From assembly GCA_031262895.1 (NCBI GenBank), contig JAISGW010000184.1, positions 1 through 9,948 of the forward strand: a DNA stretch of 9,948 bases, read 5' to 3'. Under the pieces are notes generated by a model, which saw only the letters and a list, made by a program, of their open reading frames with translations, was not told where the DNA came from and did no database searches. This DNA comes from Tannerella sp. (GTDB lineage: Bacteria > Bacteroidota > Bacteroidia > Bacteroidales > Tannerellaceae). Positions 1 through 6,917 of the stretch are shown here, one piece after another. Position 1 is the first letter of the stretch. Each line of letters begins with the position of its first letter. A program made the translations under genes and the position numbers.

Positions 1-1208
1 AGCCCTCGACACCTTCTTTGCTGCAAAGTACACCGCCCACCAATTTTGTGACGGCTTCCCGCGAATATTATGACGCCTACAAGAGGCGTTACCTTTACGA
101 CAACGCCCTGATTCACGAAGTCATCATTTCCATGCTGAACACTTCCAGCCTAAAACCCATCAACGAAAGGGTGAATTTCCAAAAGCTGAATAATTACCTG
201 AATACGGAATTCCTCAACAACGGCCTGAATCTTCCCTATGTCTTCTCCGTAGTCGACAAAGACGGGAAGACCGTCTACCAGAGTGAAAACATGAAGACGA
301 CGCCTCCGCCTTCGGATGTGCTCAGCACCGTCCTTTTCCCCAACGACCCGCCTTCGCGGCAGAATTTTATCAAAGTCGTGTTCCCCACCAAGCGGAATTA
401 TATCTTCAGCGAGGTGGGATTTATTGTGCCCTCTGTCATTTTCTCTACAATATTGTTGGTTATTTTCGTTTTTACTCTATACGTCGTATTCAGGCAAAAG
501 AAATTATCGGAGATGAAGAATGACTTTATCAACAACATGACACATGAATTGAAAACACCTGTCTCTACCATTTCGTTGGCGGCCCAGATGCTTAAAGATT
601 CCGACATCACCAAAAGCCCCGACGTGTTCAAGCATATATCCGGTGTCATCAACGACGAGACCAAGCGTCTGGGTTTCTTAGTGGAAAAAGTGTTGCAGAT
701 GTCCTTGTTCGAACGGCAGAAGGCCGCCCTTAAATTGAAGGAGTTGGATGCGAACGAGCTAATAACGAGCGTGGTCAATACCTTTTCATTAAAAGTCCAG
801 AAATATGGAGGCGACCTCGACGTGGATTTAAGCGCTCAAAACGCCAGTCTCTATGCCGACGAGATGCACCTGACCAATGTGTTGTTCAATCTTTTGGACA
901 ATGCTGTCAAATATCGCCGCCCCGACGTGCCCCTGCATTTGATGGTTCGCACACGCGACGAAGGAGGCAATCTTCAGATAGCCGTCGAAGACAACGGCAT
1001 CGGCATCAAAAAGGAATATCTCAAGAAGGTATTCGACCGCTTCTTCCGCGTCCCCACGGGGAACGTGCACGACGTGAAAGGCTTCGGTTTAGGCCTGGCC
1101 TACGTGCGCAAGATAGTGGAAGACCATAGCGGGAGCATACGTGCCGAGAACGGAACCGGCGGCGTTGGAACGAAATTTATTATCACCTTACCTCTTATAA
1201 AAAGTTAG
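1..1208 (+). CDS. rprX: RprX-like sensor histidine kinase, C-terminal part (5' end outside window)
   Basis: Membrane sensor kinase that autophosphorylates on His and passes the phosphate to the response regulator encoded next. The reading frame is open to the window edge (first full codon at position 3), so the gene starts upstream; the TTG at 18 is not a credible start. Numbering from that TTG, residues 1-131 are the end of a periplasmic sensor region, about 133-158 form one membrane helix (VGFIVPSVIFSTILLVIF), and H176 in NNMTHELKTP is the phosphorylated His of the H-box. The N-box is NLLDNAVKY (291-299), the G1 box EDNGIGI (324-330), the F-box FDRFFR (339-344) and the G2 box KGFGLGL (354-360). 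All kinase motifs are intact. The rprX name rests on overall resemblance and on the RprY-like partner 5 nt downstream; the missing N-terminus (first membrane helix) cannot be checked. Confidence 0.9.
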   Translation, partial: PSTPSLLQSTPPTNFVTASREYYDAYKRRYLYDNALIHEVIISMLNTSSLKPINERVNFQKLNNYLNTEFLNNGLNLPYVFSVVDKDGKTVYQSENMKTTPPPSDVLSTVLFPNDPPSRQNFIKVVFPTKRNYIFSEVGFIVPSVIFSTILLVIFVFTLYVVFRQKKLSEMKNDFINNMTHELKTPVSTISLAAQMLKDSDITKSPDVFKHISGVINDETKRLGFLVEKVLQMSLFERQKAALKLKELDANELITSVVNTFSLKVQKYGGDLDVDLSAQNASLYADEMHLTNVLFNLLDNAVKYRRPDVPLHLMVRTRDEGGNLQIAVEDNGIGIKKEYLKKVFDRFFRVPTGNVHDVKGFGLGLAYVRKIVEDHSGSIRAENGTGGVGTKFIITLPLIKS

Positions 1209-1213
1209 ACATC

Positions 1214-1942
1214 ATGGAAGAAAAAATCAAGATTCTACTGTGTGAAGACGACGAGAATCTCGGCATGCTGTTACGCGAATACCTGCAAGCCAAGGATTAT
1301 GTCGCAGATTTGTTCCCCGACGGGGAGGCCGGCTACAAAGCCTTCACCAAAGGGAAATACGAACTCTGTGTGTTGGACGTGATGATGCCGAAGAAAGACG
1401 GCTTCACACTGGCGCAGGAAATCCGGGCCATCAATTCCGACATTCCCATCATTTTCCTTACGGCCAAGACCCTGAAGGAAGATATTCTGGAAGGATTCAA
1501 AATTGGTGCCGACGACTATCTGACGAAACCCTTCTCGATGGAAGAACTCTTGTTGCGCATCGAAGCCATACTGCGCCGCGTCAAGGGGAAAAAACTCAGG
1601 GACGTGCCTTTCTACAAGTTGGGCAAATTCTTGTTCGACACGCAGAAGCAGACCCTCACGTTGGACGATCAGGTCACGAAGCTCACCACCAAGGAAAGCG
1701 AACTCCTCAGCCTGCTCTGTCTCCATGCCAATGAAGTGTTGGAGCGGAATTATGCCCTGAAGACCATCTGGGTAGATGACAACTATTTCAACGCCCGCAG
1801 CATGGACGTTTATATTACCAAGTTGCGCAAATTGCTCAAGGACGATCCCGATATCGAAATCATCAACGTGCACGGCAAAGGATATAAGCTCATCACTCCT
1901 GCAAGCGGCCAGATGAACGAAGGAGACATCCAAGTCATTTAA
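1214..1942 (+). CDS. rprY: RprY-like OmpR-family response regulator
   Basis: DNA-binding response regulator of 242 residues, partner of the kinase just upstream. The receiver domain spans about 5-122: acidic pocket E11/D12/D13, phospho-acceptor D55 in VLDVMMPKKDG, T83 in FLTAKT and K105 in LTKPFS. A winged-helix OmpR/PhoB-type output domain spans about 131-226 and ends in the wing hairpin INVHGKGYKL. Length and layout are normal for the family, and the receiver closely resembles Bacteroides RprY. The start ATG lies 5 nt after the kinase stop with no clear Shine-Dalgarno, which suits coupled translation in Bacteroidetes. About 15 polar residues follow the wing (SGQMNEGDIQVI), a slightly long tail. 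Target genes cannot be read from this window; the protease 17 nt downstream may be co-transcribed. Confidence 0.93.
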   Translation: MEEKIKILLCEDDENLGMLLREYLQAKDYVADLFPDGEAGYKAFTKGKYELCVLDVMMPKKDGFTLAQEIRAINSDIPIIFLTAKTLKEDILEGFKIGADDYLTKPFSMEELLLRIEAILRRVKGKKLRDVPFYKLGKFLFDTQKQTLTLDDQVTKLTTKESELLSLLCLHANEVLERNYALKTIWVDDNYFNARSMDVYITKLRKLLKDDPDIEIINVHGKGYKLITPASGQMNEGDIQVI

Positions 1943-1959
1943 CAGGGAGAAGGCAAAAC

Positions 1960-4900
1960 ATGAAGAAAGCAATTCTCTTTGCATTGGCACTCTGCGGCGG
2001 GGGATTCACCTGCCTCCAGGCTGCCACGACGGAAGCGCGTCTTTTGCGTTTCCCCGCCACCAACGGGCAGGAAATCGTCTTCTCGTACGCCGGAGACCTT
2101 TACAGTGTCCCCATTGACGGCGGGGCAGCCGAACGCCTCACCTCTTCCATAGGCTATGAAATCTTTCCGCGTTTCTCACCCGACGGCAAAACCATCGCCT
2201 TCACCGGGCAATACGACGGCAATACCGAGGTCTATTCCATGCCTGCGCAAGGCGGCGAACCCGTACGATTGACTTATACCTCCACCAATGCCCGCGACGA
2301 CATCGGCGACCGCATGGGTCCCAACAACATTGTGATGACCTGGACGCCCGACGGCCAGGGCATCGTTTATCGTAACCGCATCGGCGACGGCTTTATCGGC
2401 CAGTTGAAAATTGTCAGCAAAGACGGCGGGCTGTCCAAGTCCATACCTCTGCCGGAAGGCGGCTTTTGCAGCTATTCGCCCGACGGCAAACGTTTCGCCT
2501 ACAACCGCACCATGCGCGAGTTCCGCACTTGGAAATACTATCGTGGCGGGCAGGCCGGCGAAATCTGGATTTATGACCCCCAGAAGGAAACGGTGGAAAA
2601 CATCACCAACAATCCGGCCCAGGACATCTTCCCCATGTGGATAGGCAACGACATCTATTTCCTCTCCGACCGCAACCGGACGATGAACCTTTTCGTCTAC
2701 CATTTGGCAACCAAACAGACGGAACAGTTGACGCATTACACCGACTATGACATCAAGTTCCCGAGCGTGCACGGCAACATCATCGTCTTCGAAAAGGGAG
2801 GATACATTTATAAATTGGATGTAAGCAAAAGCAAGACGCCTGAGAAAGTGGACATCACCCTCGCGTCCGACGACGTTTACGCCCGTAGCGAAATCAAGAA
2901 CGGCGCCGACTATATCACCGAGGCGAGCCTTTCGCCCAACGGCGAACGTCTTGCCATAACCGCAAGGGGCGAGGTGTTCAATGTCCCGGCCAAAGAAGGG
3001 GTCACGCGCAATATTACCCGCACCCCCGGCGCACATGAACGGGAGGCGGCCTTCTCGCCCGACGGCAAGTACATCGCCTACATCTCCGATCGTACCGGCG
3101 AAACCGAGATTTATCTCCAGTCCGTGGCCAATGAAGAATCGCAGCCCAAGCAGATGACCTTCCACAACGACACGTACATCCGTTCGTTCGTGTGGAGTCC
3201 CGACGCTTCCATGATTGCCTATACCGACCGCAAGAACCGTATCAACCTGATTGACGTGAAAAGCGATAAGGTAGAGCATCTCCTGCAAGAACCGGCCGGC
3301 GAATTCCGCACGGTCAACTTCTCGCCCGACAGCAAATGGCTCACCTATACCCGGCCTGCCGCCAACAAGTTCCGCATCGTTTACGTGTACAACCTGGCCA
3401 GCAAGAAAGAATATGCCGTAACCGACAAATGGTACGATTCCTACTCGCCGGTCTTCAGCGAAGACGGGAAATACCTGGTATTCGCCTCTTCGCGCGACTT
3501 CCGCCCCATTTACAGCCAGACGGAATGGAACCACGTATATACGAACATGGGCGGCATCTATTTGGCCCTGCTCTCGAAGTCTACGCCTTCGCCTTTCCTG
3601 ACCAAGGACGACGGCTCGACCCCTGCGGTCAAGGCTGCTGCCAAGAAGGACAGCACGGTCGTCTTTGACCCCGAGGGCATAGGCTCGCGTATCGTCAAGC
3701 TCCCTCTGCCCGGCAGCAATTATTACAATTTCTACGCCACCGGCAACAAGGTTTACTTCTACAACCGGGGGAAGACGAAGGTTTACGACCTGAAGGCAGG
3801 TAAGGAAGAAGATGTGGCCAATGCCATCATGAGCGTTGAACCCCATGCCAAGAAGGCGCTCTTTATGAAGGGCGACAAAGACCTTTACGTGGAGAACATC
3901 CCGCAGGGGAAGGCCGATTTGAGAGACCCGGTCAACACCGCCAACATGCAAATCGTGGTCAATTATCCGAAGGAATGGGCGCAAATCTTCGACGAAGCCT
4001 GGCGCGCTTACCGCGACGGCTTCTACCAGCCCACCATGCACGGCGTCGACTGGAAGGCCATGAAGCAGAAATACGGGCAGCTGGTGCCTTACGTGAAAAA
4101 CCGGCTTGACCTGAACTACATCATCGGCGAGATGATCGGCGAGCTGGAATGCGGCCACGCCTATGTCACCCCGGGCGAGGCCCCGCGTGCCAAACGCATC
4201 GAGACCGGCCTGTTGGGCGCCAAGCTCTCACGCGACGCCTCTTCCGGCTACTTCCGCATCGACAAGATTCTGGAGGGCGCTTCCTGGAGTGCCGCGCTGC
4301 GTTCGCCCCTGCAAGACCCGGGCATCGACGCCAAGGCCGGCGATTACATCCTGGCCGTCGACGGCGTGCCGACCAACAGCGTGAAAGACATCTACTCCCT
4401 CTTAGTCGGCAAGGCCAACGTGCCTACCGAGTTGCTGCTGGCCTCCAAGCCGCAGATGGCAGGGGCGCACAAGGTCGTCATCAAACCCTTGGCCGACGAG
4501 TACCCGCTCTACCATTACGACTGGGTGCAGAACAATATCCGCAAGGTGGACAAGGCTTCCGGCGGGAAAATCGGCTACATCTATATTCCCGACATGGAAG
4601 TGGATGGCCTGAACGAGTTCGCCCGCTACTATTACCCGCAATTGGATAAGGAAGGTCTCATCATTGACGACCGCGCCAATGGCGGCGGCAATGTCTCGCC
4701 CATGATTATCGAAAGGCTGCTCCGTACGCCTTACCGCCTGACCATGCGCCGCGGCTCCGACCAAATCGGCACCGTGCCCGAGGGCACCCAATGGGGGCCG
4801 AAGGTCTGCCTGATCAACAAGTACTCGGCTTCCGACGGCGACCTCTTCCCCTGGAGCTTCAAGGCAACCCACATCGGCAAGCTCATCGGCACCCGCACCT

Positions 4901-5172
4901 GGGGAGGCATCATCGGCATCAGCAGCTCGCTGCCCTTCATGGACGGCACCGACCTGCGCGTGCCCTTCTTCACCAACTACGATGCCAAGACCGGCAAGTG
5001 GATTATAGAGAACCACGGTGTCGATCCCGACATCCCCGTGGACAACAACCCCATCAAAGAATGGAAGGGCGACGACCAGCAACTTGACGCTGCTATCCAG
5101 GAAGTGATGAAGGAACTCAAGGATTACAAGCCCCTGCCGGGCGTTCCCGCCCCGCGCATCTGGGCCAAGTAA
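1960..5172 (+). CDS. Tricorn-like periplasmic protease (peptidase family S41) with two beta-propellers and a PDZ domain
   Basis: Serine protease of 1070 residues resembling the archaeal tricorn core protease, but exported. The start ATG follows a purine-rich AGGGAGAAGG stretch and opens a classic signal peptide (MKK, hydrophobic core, about 22 residues ending near LQA-A). Residues about 30-310 and 315-640 hold repeated TolB/WD-like blades (FSPDGKTIAF near 72, YSPDGKRFAY, FSPDGKYIAY, WSPDASMIAY, FSEDGKYLVF), which fit two propellers that gate substrate entry. From about 664 a helical C1 domain ends in ECGHAYV with catalytic H733. A PDZ-like domain follows (about 765-845; GDYILAVDGVPT). The C2 domain has DDRANGGGN (903-911), nucleophile S958 in YSASDGD, and E1017 in IENHGVDPD, matching the Ser/His/Glu set of tricorn. 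All catalytic residues appear intact. It probably trims peptides in the periplasm; the link to RprXY is inferred from 17-nt spacing. Confidence 0.92.
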   Translation: MKKAILFALALCGGGFTCLQAATTEARLLRFPATNGQEIVFSYAGDLYSVPIDGGAAERLTSSIGYEIFPRFSPDGKTIAFTGQYDGNTEVYSMPAQGGEPVRLTYTSTNARDDIGDRMGPNNIVMTWTPDGQGIVYRNRIGDGFIGQLKIVSKDGGLSKSIPLPEGGFCSYSPDGKRFAYNRTMREFRTWKYYRGGQAGEIWIYDPQKETVENITNNPAQDIFPMWIGNDIYFLSDRNRTMNLFVYHLATKQTEQLTHYTDYDIKFPSVHGNIIVFEKGGYIYKLDVSKSKTPEKVDITLASDDVYARSEIKNGADYITEASLSPNGERLAITARGEVFNVPAKEGVTRNITRTPGAHEREAAFSPDGKYIAYISDRTGETEIYLQSVANEESQPKQMTFHNDTYIRSFVWSPDASMIAYTDRKNRINLIDVKSDKVEHLLQEPAGEFRTVNFSPDSKWLTYTRPAANKFRIVYVYNLASKKEYAVTDKWYDSYSPVFSEDGKYLVFASSRDFRPIYSQTEWNHVYTNMGGIYLALLSKSTPSPFLTKDDGSTPAVKAAAKKDSTVVFDPEGIGSRIVKLPLPGSNYYNFYATGNKVYFYNRGKTKVYDLKAGKEEDVANAIMSVEPHAKKALFMKGDKDLYVENIPQGKADLRDPVNTANMQIVVNYPKEWAQIFDEAWRAYRDGFYQPTMHGVDWKAMKQKYGQLVPYVKNRLDLNYIIGEMIGELECGHAYVTPGEAPRAKRIETGLLGAKLSRDASSGYFRIDKILEGASWSAALRSPLQDPGIDAKAGDYILAVDGVPTNSVKDIYSLLVGKANVPTELLLASKPQMAGAHKVVIKPLADEYPLYHYDWVQNNIRKVDKASGGKIGYIYIPDMEVDGLNEFARYYYPQLDKEGLIIDDRANGGGNVSPMIIERLLRTPYRLTMRRGSDQIGTVPEGTQWGPKVCLINKYSASDGDLFPWSFKATHIGKLIGTRTWGGIIGISSSLPFMDGTDLRVPFFTNYDAKTGKWIIENHGVDPDIPVDNNPIKEWKGDDQQLDAAIQEVMKELKDYKPLPGVPAPRIWAK

Positions 5173-5198
5173 GCCGGCCTTATTACATAGCTTAAAAG

Positions 5199-5240
5199 CA
5201 GAAAGCCCTCTCCCCGTCTCGGGAAGAGGGCTTTCTGTTT
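5199..5240. terminator. Bidirectional intrinsic terminator
   Basis: Perfect 13-bp inverted repeat: CAGAAAGCCCTCT (5199-5211) pairs with AGAGGGCTTTCTG (5225-5237). Inside it, after one C-A mismatch, three more C-G pairs close a loop of about 5 nt. TTT follows on the + strand, and TTTT follows nearby on the - strand (complement of AAAA at 5194-5197). It sits between the convergent protease gene (stop 5172) and the nuclease-like gene (stop 5266), so it can end transcription from both sides. Confidence 0.85.
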
Positions 5241-5265
5241 ACATCCCCTCGGCCGCACCTTTCGT

Positions 5266-6146
5266 TTATTTTAGAATGTCGATATATTCCGGGGAAAGGC
5301 CGGTGATTCTGGCTATCTGCTCTGGGGGGAGGCCTTCAGCCAGCATCTTGCGGGCAATCTTTATTGAAGCCTGAGCGGCTCCTTCATCATAGCCGCTTTC
5401 TACCGACTCCTTCTGGATGTTGAATTCGTCCACATAGAACCGGTACGCTTCCTGCTCGGCTTTGCTCAGGGAGTAGAAGTTCATCTTACGTCGCGCTTCC
5501 TGAAGCCCGGGCGTCGTCGTGTCGGGGCGTATCTTCTCCGTCTTGAGGAACTCTATCCACTCCTCCAGCGGCGTAGTCGCCACCTTGTTGAACTCGTCCA
5601 CGCGGATGAGGTAGTATTCCGGGAAAATCTCCGAGGGCAGGCGCGGCACCAGCGCTTTCTTTTCCTTTTCACTGATGCGCAGCTCGTCGCCCGTATGCAC
5701 CCCACGAAGGTGGTCTGCCCGTGGTAAAGGTAGTCGGCCCCCTGTCCCAGCGAGAAATACAGGATGCAAATGGAGTAGACCTTCTTCACCTTTCCGTAAC
5801 TCTCCCCCAGGTCGATGTGCTCGGTGATGGCCTTTGCGACACCGAAAAGGAGCCGCTCAATGAAATAAAGCTCCCAGTTGCTCTGAATTTCCACCAGAAT
5901 GATTTCGCCTTCGGCATTGCGCGCCTTGATGTCCACGCGGTTGAACTTGTCCTTCATGTGGAGCTGGTTGCTCTCGCTCTCCAATATCTCGACGATGCGC
6001 ACGGGATGTTCCCCGTCGCCGAGGAGCACGGTGAGCAAGCCTTCGAGCACGCCGAAGTTGGCCTTGTAGCGCAGCAGCCGTTTGGCCGCCCAGTCGAAGC
6101 GGATGAAGCGCTCCGGCTCTTTCTTCTTGTCCTGTTTCTTTTCCAT
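5266..6146 (-). pseudogene. PD-(D/E)XK nuclease-family (Rpn / 'transposase-like') protein, split by a one-base frameshift
   Basis: Reading from 6146 (ATG, MEKKQDKKKE), the frame encodes a PD-(D/E)XK nuclease fold of the PDDEXK_2/Rpn type: RVDIKA with D72, then VEIQS with E86 and Q88, the usual D...ExQ core. After TTFVG (residue 149) the frame goes wrong. The expected continuation, VHTGDELRISEKEKK through a C-terminal helical tail ending EYIDILK, is in the next frame to the stop at 5266. One extra G in the GGGG run (CCCC at 5700-5703 on the + strand) would restore one 293-residue protein, a normal length for the family. The C-terminal part (ARKMLAEGLPPEQIARITGLSPEYI) is the usual tail of these proteins. 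As it stands, translation would give a truncated product of 197 residues that keeps the catalytic motifs. The frameshift could be a real lesion, phase variation or a sequencing error. Relatives promote recombination or act as nucleases; no terminal repeats of a transposon are seen. Confidence 0.82.
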
Positions 6147-6187
6147 ACTGCTTGTCTTTGGTGTTTAACACTGCAAATGTGATAACA

Positions 6188-6230
6188 AATTATGAATTAT
6201 AAGTTGGGCGTGGCCTTACGGCCTGCGCCC
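6188..6230. repeat. AT box plus GC hairpin repeat, left copy
   Basis: AATTATGAATTAT (6188-6200), then RAGTT, then a GC hairpin at 6206-6230: 5 bp GGGCG/CGCCC, a small internal bulge, then GGCC/GGCC around a TTAC loop. The AT part is directly repeated at 6848-6865, exactly 660 bp away, on the other side of the ORF6N gene. The hairpin core is in the opposite orientation in the other copy. On the - strand this copy lies just after the ORF6N stop, but there is no clear T tract, so a terminator role is weak. Confidence 0.75.
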
Positions 6231-6241
6231 GAAACTTTCAA

Positions 6242-6835
6242 CTATAAATATCCGATGGGACGGCGGAGCTTCTCCTTAGTTTGCATGGCGGCCAGCGACT
6301 GGTTGATGAGTTCCAACTGTAGACGGGTGTCCTCGTTGATGTCATTCTGGTCGGTGATTACTTCCTCTATATACGTTTGAAGTTTTTGTATCTCCTGCCG
6401 TGTGGCAAAGGAGCCTGTCGTCAAGGCCCGGCGTACCTCAACAAAGGCGCGCATGATGGCGATGTTGATTTCAATGGCGATATCGCTGTTGAGGACGGAC
6501 GACAGCATGGCTACACCCTGCTCCGTGAAGGCCATGGGAGGATACCTTGAGCCGCCCCAACTTGAGGTCGCATTTTGCGACCTCAAGTTGGGGGAATCAT
6601 CCGAAGTCCGCTTCAATACAGGCTCACTTGAGGTCACAATTTGTGACCTCAAGTTTTCAAGTTCATATGTCCCCACTTCAAACATGAAGTCGCTGGGGAA
6701 GCGTTTTCTGTTTCTACGAACCTGCTCCTTCAAGCGCTTCGTTTCCATACCATACATCTTGGCGAGGTCGTAATCAAGCATCACCCTGACGCCCCGCAGT
6801 TCGTATATCCTACTTTGTATAATGGTCAATTCCAT
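6242..6835 (-). CDS. ORF6N-domain protein with tandem palindrome-encoded insertion
   Basis: A 197-residue protein starting MELTIIQSRIYELRGVRVML. This N-terminus, with ETKRLKEQVRRNRKRFPSDFMF (about 31-52), is the ORF6N domain, a family linked to phage KilA-N/antirepressor proteins and common in Bacteroidales chromosomes; DNA binding is likely but not shown. The conserved FTEQGVAMLSSVLNSDIAIEINIAIMRAF follows at 103-131, then a coiled-coil-like tail (about 145-190). Compared with the second copy at 8618, the region after residue 60 carries a 22-residue (66-nt) insertion. The segment NLRSQIVTSS (61-70) recurs as NLRSQNATSS (83-92) after a 12-residue spacer (EPVLKRTSDDSP). Each copy is encoded by a DNA palindrome. 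The frame stays open, so the gene looks functional. No TAnnTTTG box lies in the 82-nt gap upstream, so it may be read through from the DUF6261-like gene. Its real function is unknown. Confidence 0.85.
   Translation of the reverse strand: MELTIIQSRIYELRGVRVMLDYDLAKMYGMETKRLKEQVRRNRKRFPSDFMFEVGTYELENLRSQIVTSSEPVLKRTSDDSPNLRSQNATSSWGGSRYPPMAFTEQGVAMLSSVLNSDIAIEINIAIMRAFVEVRRALTTGSFATRQEIQKLQTYIEEVITDQNDINEDTRLQLELINQSLAAMQTKEKLRRPIGYL
6555..6593. repeat. Perfect 18-bp-arm palindrome inside the ORF6N gene
   Basis: The left arm CCCCAACTTGAGGTCGCA (6555-6572) pairs without mismatch with the right arm at 6576-6593 around a TTT loop. On the coding (-) strand it encodes residues 83-92, NLRSQNATSS, plus flanking P and W codons. 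The outer CCCC/GGGG pairs extend it beyond the other two copies in the window. Confidence 0.93.
6626..6654. repeat. Perfect 14-bp-arm palindrome inside the ORF6N gene
   Basis: ACTTGAGGTCACAA (6626-6639) pairs with TTGTGACCTCAAGT (6641-6654) around a single T, so the innermost pairs must open to form a hairpin loop. It encodes residues 61-70, NLRSQIVTSS, on the - strand. Its centre lies exactly 66 bp from the centre of the palindrome at 6555-6593. Confidence 0.92.
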
Positions 6836-6847
6836 AATTGAGCTATG

Positions 6848-6889
6848 AATTATGAATTATGAGTTGGGCGCGGCCGTAAGGCCACGCCC
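6848..6889. repeat. AT box plus GC hairpin repeat, right copy
   Basis: AATTATGAATTAT (6848-6860), GAGTT, then a GC hairpin at 6866-6889: GGGCG/CGCCC, one C-A mismatch, GGCC/GGCC around a GTAA loop. The AT part is built from 7-bp units (ATGAATT). It lies in the 82-nt gap between the DUF6261-like stop (6918) and the ORF6N start (6835). The core equals the reverse complement of the left copy's core except for one extra A. Confidence 0.75.
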
Positions 6890-6917
6890 AAACAAAAAAG
6901 CTGAATCTAACCCCTGC

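Noticed and set aside
18..20. TTG as start codon of the histidine kinase
   Set aside because: The frame is open to the window edge and the protein lacks its first membrane helix, so the gene starts upstream.
2176..4158. 660-codon open frame on the - strand inside the protease gene
   Set aside because: It is antisense to a clearly recognised tricorn-like gene, shows no recognisable domain and is explained by codon bias of the + strand gene.
5266..6146. Complete insertion sequence
   Set aside because: Despite the family's 'transposase' label, no terminal inverted repeats or target duplications flank the gene.
5721..6182. 153-codon + strand frame opposite the nuclease-family gene
   Set aside because: It is antisense to recognised PD-(D/E)XK motifs and has no ribosome site or domain of its own.
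6555..6654. Diversity-generating retroelement target
   Set aside because: No reverse transcriptase or template repeat is in the window, and changes are paired and not limited to adenines.
6866..6889. Rho-independent terminator of the DUF6261-like gene
   Set aside because: On the - strand the hairpin is not followed by a T tract, and the element is repeated elsewhere in the window, so it is better called a repeat.
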